A stretch of DNA of 64,000 nt from JACNKJ01 sp964344565 (GCA_964344565.1 CAYFNT010000001.1:266951-330950), one strand, 5' to 3'. Positions 53,683 to 63,088 are shown, counted from the stretch's first letter. Translations and numbers: made by a program. Notes: generated by a model not told the origin, from the letters alone.

Positions 53683-56600
53683 CTACTGAGTATGGATCCT
53701 TTCCCGCGGAATCGCCACGGTGATGCGGGCGACCTTTCCGCTGCGGGCGAAGATCTCGGCGCTGGTGTCGGCGTCGAGACCGCTTCCGACCTGCTCCGTG
53801 GAGGATCCGTCGCTGAAGTCGATGCGAATGCCGGCCTGATCCGCGTGGCCCAGGTAGATCACGGGGACCTGACAGACGGTGAAGGCCAGGCTGCCTGGAG
53901 GAAGCTCGATCCTGCGGCGATCGCCGGCGAGGTCGAAGTAGTCGAACTTCGTCGCAGCTCCCAGGAACTCGTTCGGCGAAAGCAGGCTCGGTTCGAAACT
54001 GAGATGGCCCTTGTGCACCCGAACGCCCAGCTCGCCTGATCGGGTCAGGATCGCCTCCTTCACATGTCCCGTCATGCCGGGCTGCTTGGCCCTGCCCGAC
54101 GGAGAGGTGTGCGAATAGGGATCGGTGGGGAAGGCGCCGTACTCGGACACCGACTTCTCGAAGCCGAAGCCCGAACGGATCCGGAAGTACATGGATCGGA
54201 GCTCGTCCTGGAGCTCTGCGGACTTGCCGTCGAATTCCGCCCGATGGATGACCTCCTGCACCGCGAGCAGGAGTTTGGCGACCATGTGCCAGTAGATGCA
54301 GCCCAGACCCTCGTATCCGTACATCACCCCCGATCGACCTGTGTAGGTACGATGGTGAAATGTCTCCTCGAAGAGCTCGAGCACGGCGCCTCGATCCTGG
54401 TTCACGGCATTCGCCCAGGCCTCGTCCTGCGCGAGCAGGTCCAGTGCGGCGGCGAGGTCATCGGACTGTCTGAAGGAACCGTGGAAGCGGCAGAGGCCAT
54501 CCTCGTCGACCGAAAGCAGTCGGTCGTCGCCAACGGCCAATAGGTCCTTGACGAGCGAAACCTCGTTGGCCCGGTCCACAGGAACGGAGTTCTTGGCGAG
54601 GAAGCCCGGCAGGGACTTTTCGGGGTAGAGGATGAAGCTTCGCTGCTCGGGCTTGTAGAGGCGACTCTCGAAGAGACGGTTCAGCATCTCCTGGGCCTCC
54701 TCCGGATCGGGCACTCCCGAACTCAGCGCGGACACCTGTCCTTCCAGCATCTCCTCCAGGCGAAGGACCTCGACTCCCTGGCCGTCCTCGGAGAACTTCA
54801 GGTGATTGTAGGAGTGATAGAGGCCGTCCTCGCGGCGGTTGGCGCGGATTCCCCACTCGACGAATTCCAGGGACCTTCTGCAGAAGCGGATGACCTTCTT
54901 CAGGGATAGCTCGGTCTTGCTCTCGTAGCCCTTCGAATAGACCGCTCCCCGATACTCCGAGAAGGCCTCGCCCAGGGAATCCAGGAGTCGCTTGCGATCG
55001 GTCGGATCGAGCTGATTCGCCGCGAGAAGTCCCCGCTCTTTCTTGAGTATGCCGCTGACTTCCTTGAACCAGGAGGCGATCTTCCGCGAGACCGGCAGTC
55101 TGCCGGGTTCCTGTCCTTCGAGGAATTCGGCGAGGAAGAGGAGATAGCGGCGTAGGTATCCGAGGGTGACCACCGAGACGCCGCCGCCGCCCAGGGCGTT
55201 GTTCGCGTCGTTCCATTCGGGTCGCTGGGTGTTCATCCAGATGCCGGCGTCCGGGATGAGATTCGACATCTTGGAGAGTGCTGGCACCAGCAGTTTTTCG
55301 AGGAGATTGGCCTTGTAGACCGATCCGTCGGCGCCGGTGAGGAGCCGGCCGTCGGCGCCCCTTTCGGCCACCCGCATGTCGATGCGTAGGGCCCGCTTCG
55401 AGTCGAATTCGATGGTCGCGCTCGGATCCGCGAGGATGTCGGCGTAGGGCTTGATGAGATAGGGGACTTCGGCGTAGCTGAAGATCTCACGGCCGAGCAT
55501 CTCGCCGAGCTTCGCGGGCTGGTGCCGATCGAGGGCCTCGAGGAGTTTGAGCAGGTAGACGATCTGATGATCGCCCCAGTATCCGATGTTGCTCCAGGGA
55601 TCGTCCGACGAGGCTGTCTCCCAATCGACTCCGTCCCTCGAGATGCGGTAGGGATTGAATCCATCCACGGTGGAGGCGTTCACGAACTTGGCGACGAAAC
55701 TCGACAGGTAGCCAGGGAAGGCGCTGCCGAGGGCCTCCCAGTTCTGGAAGATGTCGCGCCAATTCCCTTCGTAGTGAAGCACGCGCCCGCCGTTTTCATC
55801 CTTGGAATGAATGGAGAAGCGATTCCACGGGCGACTGGGATCGCCGTGGCGGCGACCGAAATGCAGGGGCAGGTACTCGTAGCAGAGTCGCTCGAAGTCC
55901 GCGTCATCGCTGGCTTCGGCGCTCGCCAGGAGTTCGGTCACGGGAACGCTTTCGGGCAGTTCGGCGAGAAGATCCCGCCGAGAGACAGCCAACCCTGGAT
56001 TCCGGTTCTTCAGGAAATCGATGAAGTCCGACGTGGGAAGCTCGTAGCCGTTCAGGGGGACGCCCCCGCGCATGTTGTTGAAGAGAACGTTGGCGAAGTG
56101 GTGGCTCGAGGTCTCGGTTTGCCCGGAAATCTGCATGCCGTCGGCGCTGGCCACGTTTCGGCTCAGGTTTTCGCGAGCCCCGCGCAGGACCGAATCGATG
56201 CGATCGCCCAGATCCCCCTGACCGAGGATCTCCCGGCGGCGGCCGATGATTTGCGGATGATCCCGCCCCACATCGGCGATGAGCTTCCATTCCGAAGCGC
56301 TCCCCGGCTCCAGAACATGATCGCTTCTCACCAGGTAGTTGCCGCGGACTCCGTTCAGGACCGCAGGGTTCTCGCCCTCGACGCCTTCCCGGAACTCGCC
56401 GATGACGTCGGCGGACAGCTGCACCCGAAAATCCTTCAGGCCCGAACACCAGACGGTATTGGCTTTCAGCACCTCGAGGGCTTCCGCGCGGTCGGTGATG
56501 CCGGCGGTCAGGCTGAAGATGCCCAGCCCCGTGGCCGTGTCGAGCTCGGATTTCTTGTAGGCGTCCACGAGATTGCTCGACTGCTGGTAGAGACCCAGGG

Positions 56601-57174
56601 GCGCGCCGTAGGGAAGGACGTTCCTCAATCCGTCCAACACCTCGAGGCGAACGCCGCTTTCGCCGTGATTCTCCAGGGTCGCGGTCCTCACCCATCCGAA
56701 TTCATCGCAGGCGGCCCAGACGTAGCGGAAGCTCAGGTCCAGATCGCGGTGGATCTCTTCGAAGACGAGCCGGCTACCGACGATGTTCTTGTAGAGATTC
56801 CGCTCGATGGCCGGATCTGCGCGCATGGAATCGGAGAAGGGTTCCCAGAGATCCCGCGAGCCGTCGTCCCCATCCAGCCGGATCAGGGTGATGGGCCCCG
56901 TGTGATGGTGGGCGTCGTGAAGCTGATCCACCGTGAGATAGGGGAAGAGCGCGCCGTCGGGATCCACGCGACCGGCGGTGAGTCCTCCTCCGGAGGTCAC
57001 GTACATCCAGAGATCGGAATCGCTGGCGACGATCATCAGGAAGGGATCCATGCGATGGTAGGCTGAGATGCGGTAGTGCTCCTCGCCGTCGAGCGTGACG
57101 AACTCGCCGGCGGGAGAACCGGGCGAAACGCCGACGAGGGCCGTGCGGGGAGCGTGTGCCGATCTGCTGGGCAT
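53683..57174 (-). CDS. GH149-like beta-1,3-glucan phosphorylase
   Basis: An 1163-residue cytosolic protein with no signal peptide. The architecture is that of GH94-related phosphorylases: an N-terminal beta-sandwich (FVTLDGEEHYRISAYHRMDPF), a helical linker and an (alpha/alpha)6 barrel with LHYEGNWRDIFQNWEAL, NIGYWGDHQIVYLLKLLEAL and TQRPEWNDANNALGG. The general-acid Asp is in W-N-D (D658 from the first ATG). GH94 enzymes are about 800 residues; length near 1100 and this motif set fit GH149, which splits beta-1,3-glucan oligomers with phosphate to glucose-1-phosphate. GH161 is the alternative. I prefer ATG 57174, six bases after GGAAGG, over ATG 57180. Confidence 0.8.
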   Translation of the reverse strand: MPSRSAHAPRTALVGVSPGSPAGEFVTLDGEEHYRISAYHRMDPFLMIVASDSDLWMYVTSGGGLTAGRVDPDGALFPYLTVDQLHDAHHHTGPITLIRLDGDDGSRDLWEPFSDSMRADPAIERNLYKNIVGSRLVFEEIHRDLDLSFRYVWAACDEFGWVRTATLENHGESGVRLEVLDGLRNVLPYGAPLGLYQQSSNLVDAYKKSELDTATGLGIFSLTAGITDRAEALEVLKANTVWCSGLKDFRVQLSADVIGEFREGVEGENPAVLNGVRGNYLVRSDHVLEPGSASEWKLIADVGRDHPQIIGRRREILGQGDLGDRIDSVLRGARENLSRNVASADGMQISGQTETSSHHFANVLFNNMRGGVPLNGYELPTSDFIDFLKNRNPGLAVSRRDLLAELPESVPVTELLASAEASDDADFERLCYEYLPLHFGRRHGDPSRPWNRFSIHSKDENGGRVLHYEGNWRDIFQNWEALGSAFPGYLSSFVAKFVNASTVDGFNPYRISRDGVDWETASSDDPWSNIGYWGDHQIVYLLKLLEALDRHQPAKLGEMLGREIFSYAEVPYLIKPYADILADPSATIEFDSKRALRIDMRVAERGADGRLLTGADGSVYKANLLEKLLVPALSKMSNLIPDAGIWMNTQRPEWNDANNALGGGGVSVVTLGYLRRYLLFLAEFLEGQEPGRLPVSRKIASWFKEVSGILKKERGLLAANQLDPTDRKRLLDSLGEAFSEYRGAVYSKGYESKTELSLKKVIRFCRRSLEFVEWGIRANRREDGLYHSYNHLKFSEDGQGVEVLRLEEMLEGQVSALSSGVPDPEEAQEMLNRLFESRLYKPEQRSFILYPEKSLPGFLAKNSVPVDRANEVSLVKDLLAVGDDRLLSVDEDGLCRFHGSFRQSDDLAAALDLLAQDEAWANAVNQDRGAVLELFEETFHHRTYTGRSGVMYGYEGLGCIYWHMVAKLLLAVQEVIHRAEFDGKSAELQDELRSMYFRIRSGFGFEKSVSEYGAFPTDPYSHTSPSGRAKQPGMTGHVKEAILTRSGELGVRVHKGHLSFEPSLLSPNEFLGAATKFDYFDLAGDRRRIELPPGSLAFTVCQVPVIYLGHADQAGIRIDFSDGSSTEQVGSGLDADTSAEIFARSGKVARITVAIPRERIHTQ

Positions 57175-57246
57175 GGACATCCTTCCGTCGCTGCGGAATG
57201 GGGACGCGCCGGGACCGAGCTCCTCGATCCCGACGCGACCGCACCT

Positions 57247-58215
57247 CTACTTCAACAAGGTCATGCTCTTGGCGACCTGACCCGTGGGGGTCTTCAGCAC
57301 ATACCAGTACTGACCCGAGCTGGCCGGACGGCCGCTGTCGGCGAGGCCGTTCCAGCTCATCTCGTGGTCACCCATATCGAGTTCGCCATTGTGCAGGGTG
57401 GCGACCTTCCGTCCCGAGAGGTCGAAGACGGAGAGATCCACGACGCCGCCCCTTTCGAGGCTGAAGGAGATCCGGGTCTTCGGGTTGAAGGGATTGGGGA
57501 AGTTCTGGCCCAGGGTAGCGCCGACTGCCGCGGGCGTTTCAGGCGCGTCGATGGCTTCGGACATGTAAAACTCGATGTTGTCGTAGTAGATGCCCGAACT
57601 CTCGTAGAGGGTCGCCGTGTTCAGGAATCCGAACTGGAAGATCTGACCCTCCAGATCGGAGTCGATGTTCAGGAAGACCGTGTAGCGCTGCCAGGTATCC
57701 GGAATCGCGGTCATATCCGCGGTGATCAGGTTGGTCAGCGCCCAGCCGGAGCTCGGATCCAGTGTCTTGATGAAGGCGGCCGCGGTGGACTCGCCGGCGA
57801 TGTTGCCGCGCTTGGCGTCGAACTCGAAGACCCAGGCCATGTCGACATCCTCGGGGCCGACGGTCTGTTCCTGGAAGACGTTCGATTCGATGAGATTGCC
57901 GGCGGCATGATCGCCGTTCTCGTAGTCGCTGAAGACGGAGAGCTGCTGAGCGCCCTGCGGCTCGCCGCCTTGCCCGTCGGCGATGGCACAGAAAGCCAGG
58001 GCGTGGTTCGGCGCGGGGAAGGGACCGTAGCCGTAAAGGTATCCGCCTTCCGGAGTGAAGACGTTGCCGTAGACCCACCAGCCGTCACTGCCCAGGGCGG
58101 CGGGGTCGGTGATGACCAGGTCCTCGAAATGCTGGCTGTAGGGCGTCATGGCGAGACTCAGGGCGGGAATCAGGCCGATCAGCAGGGCTAAGACGGCGAA
58201 AGCCCGATTCTTCAT
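57247..58215 (-). CDS. Secreted jelly-roll-like protein with FlgD-type C-terminal domain, glucan regulon
   Basis: A 322-residue paralogue of the protein at 51205. Signal peptide (1-22), then the shared domain (AMTPYSQHFEDLV ... SSGIYYDNIEFY), a short linker and a FlgD Ig-like domain (NFPNPFNPKTRISFSLE ... SSGQYWYVLKTP) ending KSMTLLK. The two proteins thus carry the same N-terminal domain on different C-terminal modules. It is the first gene of the operon with the phosphorylase and GH16-like genes and is transcribed from the divergent operator region at 58341. GGGAGG precedes the ATG at 58215. Glucan binding is inferred. Confidence 0.8.
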   Translation of the reverse strand: MKNRAFAVLALLIGLIPALSLAMTPYSQHFEDLVITDPAALGSDGWWVYGNVFTPEGGYLYGYGPFPAPNHALAFCAIADGQGGEPQGAQQLSVFSDYENGDHAAGNLIESNVFQEQTVGPEDVDMAWVFEFDAKRGNIAGESTAAAFIKTLDPSSGWALTNLITADMTAIPDTWQRYTVFLNIDSDLEGQIFQFGFLNTATLYESSGIYYDNIEFYMSEAIDAPETPAAVGATLGQNFPNPFNPKTRISFSLERGGVVDLSVFDLSGRKVATLHNGELDMGDHEMSWNGLADSGRPASSGQYWYVLKTPTGQVAKSMTLLK

Positions 58216-58312
58216 TGTTCTACCTCCCGTTGAGGATTCCCTCATTTTATTGTCGACGGGCCCCGGATCGGGGCTCTGCGTGTGCGGCTCGCTGCTGGAA
58301 GCGACTCCTTCC

Positions 58313-58341
58313 TTGACATGGCCAGCATAATCATACACTAT
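58313..58341 (+). promoter_or_regulatory. Promoter of the GH1 / GH-A operon
   Basis: TTGACA, 17 bp, CACTAT; the last base of the -10 is the first base of the operator, the same layout as at the symporter promoter. Confidence 0.6.
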
Positions 58342-58358
58342 GTTCGGAGTCCGAACAA
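58330..58358 (-). promoter_or_regulatory. Promoter of the secreted protein-phosphorylase operon
   Basis: Minus strand TTGTTC, 17 bp, TATGAT with the operator inside, the same layout as the promoter at 51085. Confidence 0.55.
58341..58357. promoter_or_regulatory. Operator copy 1: perfect 17-bp inverted repeat between divergent operons
   Basis: TGTTCGGAGTCCGAACA, a perfect palindrome with eight-base arms around a single G. It overlaps the -10/+1 of the GH1 promoter and the -35/spacer of the opposing promoter, so one bound dimer could control both operons. Confidence 0.85.
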
Positions 58359-58449
58359 AGACATTTTTCGGGAGATTTGCGATCCTGAAGCCCCGATGAT
58401 CGGGGATGCGGATCTTCCAGCGATTGGACGAAACAGGAGCCGATGGAGC

Positions 58450-59853
58450 ATGTCCCGACACCAGTTTCCCGATGACTTCGTCTGGGGCGCGGCCACTTCC
58501 GCCCAGCAGATCGAAGGTGGGCGCCATGAGGGTGGACGGGGGGATTCCATTTGGGACCGTTTCGCCGACCGTTCCGGGAAGATCCAGGACGGCTCCAACG
58601 CCGATGTGGCCTGCGACCACTATCATCGCTGGCGCGAGGACCTCGAGTTCATGAAATGGCTCGGCCTCGGCGGCTATCGATTCTCCATCGCCTGGCCTCG
58701 CATCTTCCCCGAGGGCAGGGGCCGGCCCAACGAGGCCGGACTCGATTTCTACGAGGCCCTGGTGGACGGCCTTCTCGAAGCGGGCATCCGTCCCTTCCCG
58801 ACTCTCTATCACTGGGACCTTCCCCAGGCCCTCCAGGATGAGGGCGGCTGGAGCCGTCGCGACACCGCCCGCGTCTTCGCCGACTACTCCGCGGCCGTGG
58901 CCCGGAGGCTCGGCGACCGCATCGGCCATTGGGTGACCCACAACGAACCCTGGTGCGCCGCCACGCTCGGCCATGAAGAGGGCCACCACGCGCCCGGCCA
59001 CGAGGATCCCGCTGAAGCGCTGCGCGCGGCGCATCATCTGCTGCTGTCCCACGGCTGGGCCTGCGAGGCTCTACGCAAGGAGGTTCCCTCCGCCGAGTTG
59101 GGCATCGTGAACATCCACTGCCCCGCCCATCCGAAGACCGACAGCGAAGCCGACCGCGATGCCGCCCGCTGGTTCGACGGTTTCTTCAATCGCTGGTACA
59201 TGGATCCGATCTTCAAGGGAAGCTATCCCGAGGATGCCGTCGCCGATCGCGTGGCCGCGGGACATCTGCCGGGACCGGAAATAGACTTCGTGAAGGACGG
59301 CGACCTCGCCGCCATCTCCGCGCCCCTCGACTTCCTGGGCGTCAACTACTACAGCCGGGCCGTCCTGCGGGCCGGCGAGGACGGCCGCCGCATCGCCGAG
59401 AATCCCGCGCCCATCGAAGAGCGCACGGACATGGACTGGGAAGTCTATCCCTCCGGGCTACACGAAAGCCTGCTGCGCATCCACCGGGACTTCGCGCCGG
59501 CGAAGATCTACCTGATGGAGAACGGCGCGGCCTACGACGATCCCAGGAACGCCGATGGCCGCATCGTCGACTCGCGGCGCATCGACTATCTGCGCGAACA
59601 CCTGCTCTTCCTGCATCGCGCCATGAGCGAGGGAGTGCCGGTGAAGGGCTACTTCACATGGTCGCTGATGGACAATTTCGAATGGGGCTACGGCTACAAC
59701 ATGCGCTTCGGCCTCTACGCCCTCGACTCGGAAACCCTCGACCGCATTCCCAGAGACAGTGCTTACTGGTACCGTGAGGTTGCCGGCTCGGGCGGCCTCG
59801 ATGAAGCAGTTCACCCATCAATCCAGGGAGAATCCCGTGTCCTCGATGATTAA
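58450..59853 (+). CDS. GH1 beta-glucosidase
   Basis: A cytosolic 467-residue (beta/alpha)8 glycosidase. FPDDFVWGAATSAQQIEG is the family N-terminus; the acid/base Glu is E166 in THNEP and the nucleophile E357 in YLMENGAAY (normally TENG). KGYFTWSLMDNFEWGYGY, including the sugar-binding W/E pair, is present. It should release glucose from short beta-glucosides, such as laminaribiose left by the phosphorylase. I start at ATG 58450, ten bases after AGGAG; codons further upstream cover the operator and are not coding. Its last 17 bp overlap the next gene. Confidence 0.92.
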   Translation: MSRHQFPDDFVWGAATSAQQIEGGRHEGGRGDSIWDRFADRSGKIQDGSNADVACDHYHRWREDLEFMKWLGLGGYRFSIAWPRIFPEGRGRPNEAGLDFYEALVDGLLEAGIRPFPTLYHWDLPQALQDEGGWSRRDTARVFADYSAAVARRLGDRIGHWVTHNEPWCAATLGHEEGHHAPGHEDPAEALRAAHHLLLSHGWACEALRKEVPSAELGIVNIHCPAHPKTDSEADRDAARWFDGFFNRWYMDPIFKGSYPEDAVADRVAAGHLPGPEIDFVKDGDLAAISAPLDFLGVNYYSRAVLRAGEDGRRIAENPAPIEERTDMDWEVYPSGLHESLLRIHRDFAPAKIYLMENGAAYDDPRNADGRIVDSRRIDYLREHLLFLHRAMSEGVPVKGYFTWSLMDNFEWGYGYNMRFGLYALDSETLDRIPRDSAYWYREVAGSGGLDEAVHPSIQGESRVLDD

Positions 59854-62800
59854 GTGGAGCTTTGCTCGAGTCCATTCGCTCATCCTGATTTGGGCCCTCA
59901 TGCTTGCGGTAGCCCTGCCGAGCGCCTCGCTTCCGGCGAGCGAGGAGAACCTGCCCGAGATCCGGATTCTCAAGGACGAAACCGGTTCGCGCCTGCAGGT
60001 GGACGGCGAGGACTTCATGGTCCTGGGCATGAACTGGGGATACATGCCCATCGGGCAGAACTACTCCTACGATTTCTGGGGCAAGTCCGACGAGTTCATC
60101 CGGGCCGCCCTGGACAGGGAGATGAACCTGCTCAAGGACATGGGCGTGAACGTCATCCGACACTACGTCGGGATCCCTCCGCGCTGGGTGGAGTACATCT
60201 ACGACACCTACGGCATCTGGACGGTGGTCAACCACACCCTGGGGCGCTACGGCATGACCATCGACGGCGTGTGGGTGCCGACCACCGACTACAGCGATCC
60301 CAAGGTGATCGCGCAGCTACGGAGCGAGATGGAGGCCCTGGCCGAGGAGTTCAAGGACACCCGGGGCATGCTCATGTGGCTGCTGGGCAACGAGAACAAC
60401 TACGGGCTCCACTGGTCGTCCTTCGAGATCGAAGCCCTTCCCGAGGACGAGCGCTGGGGCTTCAAGGCCCGCTATCTCTATCGTCTCTTCGGCGCGGTGG
60501 TCGACGACCTGCATCGCAACGATCCCCGCCGACCCGTGGCCATGGCCAACGGCGACGTGGGATACATCGACATCATCGCCGAGGAATGCCCAAACCTCGA
60601 CGTCTTCGGCACCAACGTCTATCGCGGCATCTCGGTGCGGGATCTCTACGACGTGGTCGAGGAGAAGATGGGCATTCCCGTGATGTTCACGGAGTTCGGC
60701 TGCGACGCCTTCAACGCCGTCACCATGCAGGAAGATCAGGCCATGCAGGCCCGCTACCTCATCGGGCAGTGGCAGGAGATCTACGAACAGTCCGCCGGCA
60801 AGGGCCGGGTGGGCAACGCCATCGGAGGCATGACCTTCCAGTGGAGCGACGGCTGGTGGAAGTTCCGGCAGGAAGAGCGCCTGGACATCCACGACACCAA
60901 CGCCTCCTGGCCCAACGGCGGCTACTGGGAGGACTACCGCGAGGGCGACAACAACATGAACGAGGAGTGGTGGGGGATCTGCGCCAAGGGATTCCCAGAC
61001 ACCTGGGGACTCTACGAGGTCTATCCCCGCGCGGCCTACTACGCCCTTCGCGACGCCTACCGACTCGATCCCTACGCCGCGGATACCGATCTCGAAAAGA
61101 TCCGGGAGCACTTCGGCCGCATCACGCCCATGAGCGGAGTGCTCGCGGGTCGCGGGGACATGGCCAGTCTGCGGGGCAACACCCTGAGCAAGGTGCGCGT
61201 GTCGGGAGCCCGAATGGAACTCGAGACCTTGAGCACGGGGGGCAAGAACGTCAGCACTCCCGACATCGACGAGCCCCAGGACTCGCGCCCCGCCTTCCTC
61301 GGCTTCGATCAGAGCCAGTCCTTCTACATCGACGTGGAGGCCAAGCCCAGTGACGCCCTCATCGGCCGCATCTCCCTGAACGTTCTCGGACGGATTCCCA
61401 AGAACGCCATCGACGAGATCTTCTACGAGAATCACGGGGTGGCCCGCCAATTCCTCGACGAGAACGGCGAACCGGTTCTGGTCGAATCCATGAATCGCGT
61501 GAACGTCTATCAGGCCTCGGTCACCTGGGACGATCGCTGGTTCATGCTCGACGCCTTCTATCGCACCGGGCATCTGCACTGGCAGTACTTCGGCGATTTC
61601 TTCGGCCTCTACCGCGACGCCTACTACGGCGAGAACGTGGACATCTACAACGGCATCGCGCCCATCGGATTTCAGATCGAGGGCAAGAAGCAGTTCAGCG
61701 GCCTGACCCTGGCATTCGGCCCGCAGCTCTGGTGGGGCGCCAATCCTGCCTTCTTCGCCAAGTACCAGCGTTCCATCGGCACGGCCCAGTGGACCGCCAT
61801 CTTCCAGGAGGAGTTCACCCAGCAGCATCAGGTGACCAGCTCCATCGCCATCCCCATCCGCACCAATCGCAAGGCCTCGCTGCAGGTGCAGAAGCGTCTG
61901 ATGGGCTTCGACTTCGAAGGCGGCGTTCTATGGTCCGGTTCACCCCGGGTCGGAGAGACCTTTCAGATCGTCAGCGAGGAGAACGCGAACTCCGAGCTTC
62001 CACTTCAGCCTGACGACATCAAGCAGGACACCATCCGCGACGAGGACACCTTCGGCTTCAAGGCCAAGCTGACCTGGCAGAGAGGCCGATGGAATTGGTA
62101 CGGTCAGGGCGCCTACATGGGACTGGTGGCCGATGCCGGTCCCACCGTCATTCCCACCTTCACTGGCTGGGGCCTGAAAGACACGGGCTCGGGCAACCAG
62201 AAGAATATCATCACCGGCCTAGCCCTCGGAATGGGTGACTGGCAGATCGGTCCCAACTTCCTCTGGCAGAAGCCCGTCGTGGGGCCCATGCCCCACTCCG
62301 ACTACCTGGTGGGCACGGCCGGTCGCCCCCGCAACCTGCGGGACGATCCCTTCGCCGTCATCTACAATCGCGAAACCACGGCCTTCGAACTCATGCTGGT
62401 CTACGACCCCACACCCGCGACCTGGTTCTGGACCTGGGACAGCGACCGGCGCGAAGATGCGAATCTGGCGGCGAGCATCGGCCTGACCTTCATGCGTCAT
62501 CATACACCCGCGGACGCGCGGTTGTTCTTCTCCGAGACCCAGGAGATCTACGCCTTTCCCGGCAGCACTCCCGCCCGCGACCTGTGGGGAATCTCCGGTC
62601 GCGTGGTCAAACGTCTCGGCCAGCACACTCGCATGGTGAGCAGCTACTTCTACGGCCTTGCCGAGCCCAACGGCGACAACGATCGCCTGGAGGAAAGCAT
62701 GATGCTGACGAGCCGGATCACCTGGCCCTCGATGGCCCTTGCCGGATCGGTGAAGGTCAACGAATTCGGTCCCTATGACTATCATCGGGATCACAACCTG

Positions 62801-63037
62801 ACCTTCCCGCTGCAGCTGATGGGGGACCTGTCCTACACCCTGGGCTCGCCGTCCTGGTTCTACGACAATCCCCAGACCCGCATCGGCATTCGAGCGGTCT
62901 ATCGCACCCTGGACCGCTATTCGAACCGCTATCAGCCCGAAGGAGTGGCCGAACCCGCGGGATACGATCTCTATCCCGAAGGCCTCGACGAGGGCAACGA
63001 GTGGGAGATCCGCACCTACCTGCACATGGCGATCTAG
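59837..63037 (+). CDS. Clan GH-A glycosidase fused to a probable outer-membrane beta-barrel
   Basis: A 1066-residue protein: export signal (about 8-35), then a TIM-barrel glycosidase (about 40-440) with acid/base E186 in WLLGNENNYG and nucleophile E286 in VMFTEFGCDAF, related to GH2/GH5 barrels. No exact family is recognised; GH158, GH128 or GH2-like are possibilities. From about residue 540 to the end (YLHMAI) the sequence is made of alternating amphipathic strands rich in Tyr, Trp and Phe with polar turns, as in outer-membrane porins. The enzyme would then be anchored at the outer membrane by its own barrel. I start at GTG 59837, six bases after GGGAG; ATG 59846 is an alternative. Confidence 0.7.
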   Translation: MSSMIKWSFARVHSLILIWALMLAVALPSASLPASEENLPEIRILKDETGSRLQVDGEDFMVLGMNWGYMPIGQNYSYDFWGKSDEFIRAALDREMNLLKDMGVNVIRHYVGIPPRWVEYIYDTYGIWTVVNHTLGRYGMTIDGVWVPTTDYSDPKVIAQLRSEMEALAEEFKDTRGMLMWLLGNENNYGLHWSSFEIEALPEDERWGFKARYLYRLFGAVVDDLHRNDPRRPVAMANGDVGYIDIIAEECPNLDVFGTNVYRGISVRDLYDVVEEKMGIPVMFTEFGCDAFNAVTMQEDQAMQARYLIGQWQEIYEQSAGKGRVGNAIGGMTFQWSDGWWKFRQEERLDIHDTNASWPNGGYWEDYREGDNNMNEEWWGICAKGFPDTWGLYEVYPRAAYYALRDAYRLDPYAADTDLEKIREHFGRITPMSGVLAGRGDMASLRGNTLSKVRVSGARMELETLSTGGKNVSTPDIDEPQDSRPAFLGFDQSQSFYIDVEAKPSDALIGRISLNVLGRIPKNAIDEIFYENHGVARQFLDENGEPVLVESMNRVNVYQASVTWDDRWFMLDAFYRTGHLHWQYFGDFFGLYRDAYYGENVDIYNGIAPIGFQIEGKKQFSGLTLAFGPQLWWGANPAFFAKYQRSIGTAQWTAIFQEEFTQQHQVTSSIAIPIRTNRKASLQVQKRLMGFDFEGGVLWSGSPRVGETFQIVSEENANSELPLQPDDIKQDTIRDEDTFGFKAKLTWQRGRWNWYGQGAYMGLVADAGPTVIPTFTGWGLKDTGSGNQKNIITGLALGMGDWQIGPNFLWQKPVVGPMPHSDYLVGTAGRPRNLRDDPFAVIYNRETTAFELMLVYDPTPATWFWTWDSDRREDANLAASIGLTFMRHHTPADARLFFSETQEIYAFPGSTPARDLWGISGRVVKRLGQHTRMVSSYFYGLAEPNGDNDRLEESMMLTSRITWPSMALAGSVKVNEFGPYDYHRDHNLTFPLQLMGDLSYTLGSPSWFYDNPQTRIGIRAVYRTLDRYSNRYQPEGVAEPAGYDLYPEGLDEGNEWEIRTYLHMAI

Positions 63038-63057
63038 AAGGGAATCATCGAATCGGG

Positions 63058-63084
63058 AAGGCCCGGCCGATCGGTCGGGCCTTT
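63058..63084. terminator. Bidirectional terminator
   Basis: AAGGCCCG-CCGATCGG-CGGGCCTT, nearly palindromic, flanked by AAG and TTTCTG, between two convergent glycosidase genes. Confidence 0.75.
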
Positions 63085-63088
63085 CTGT

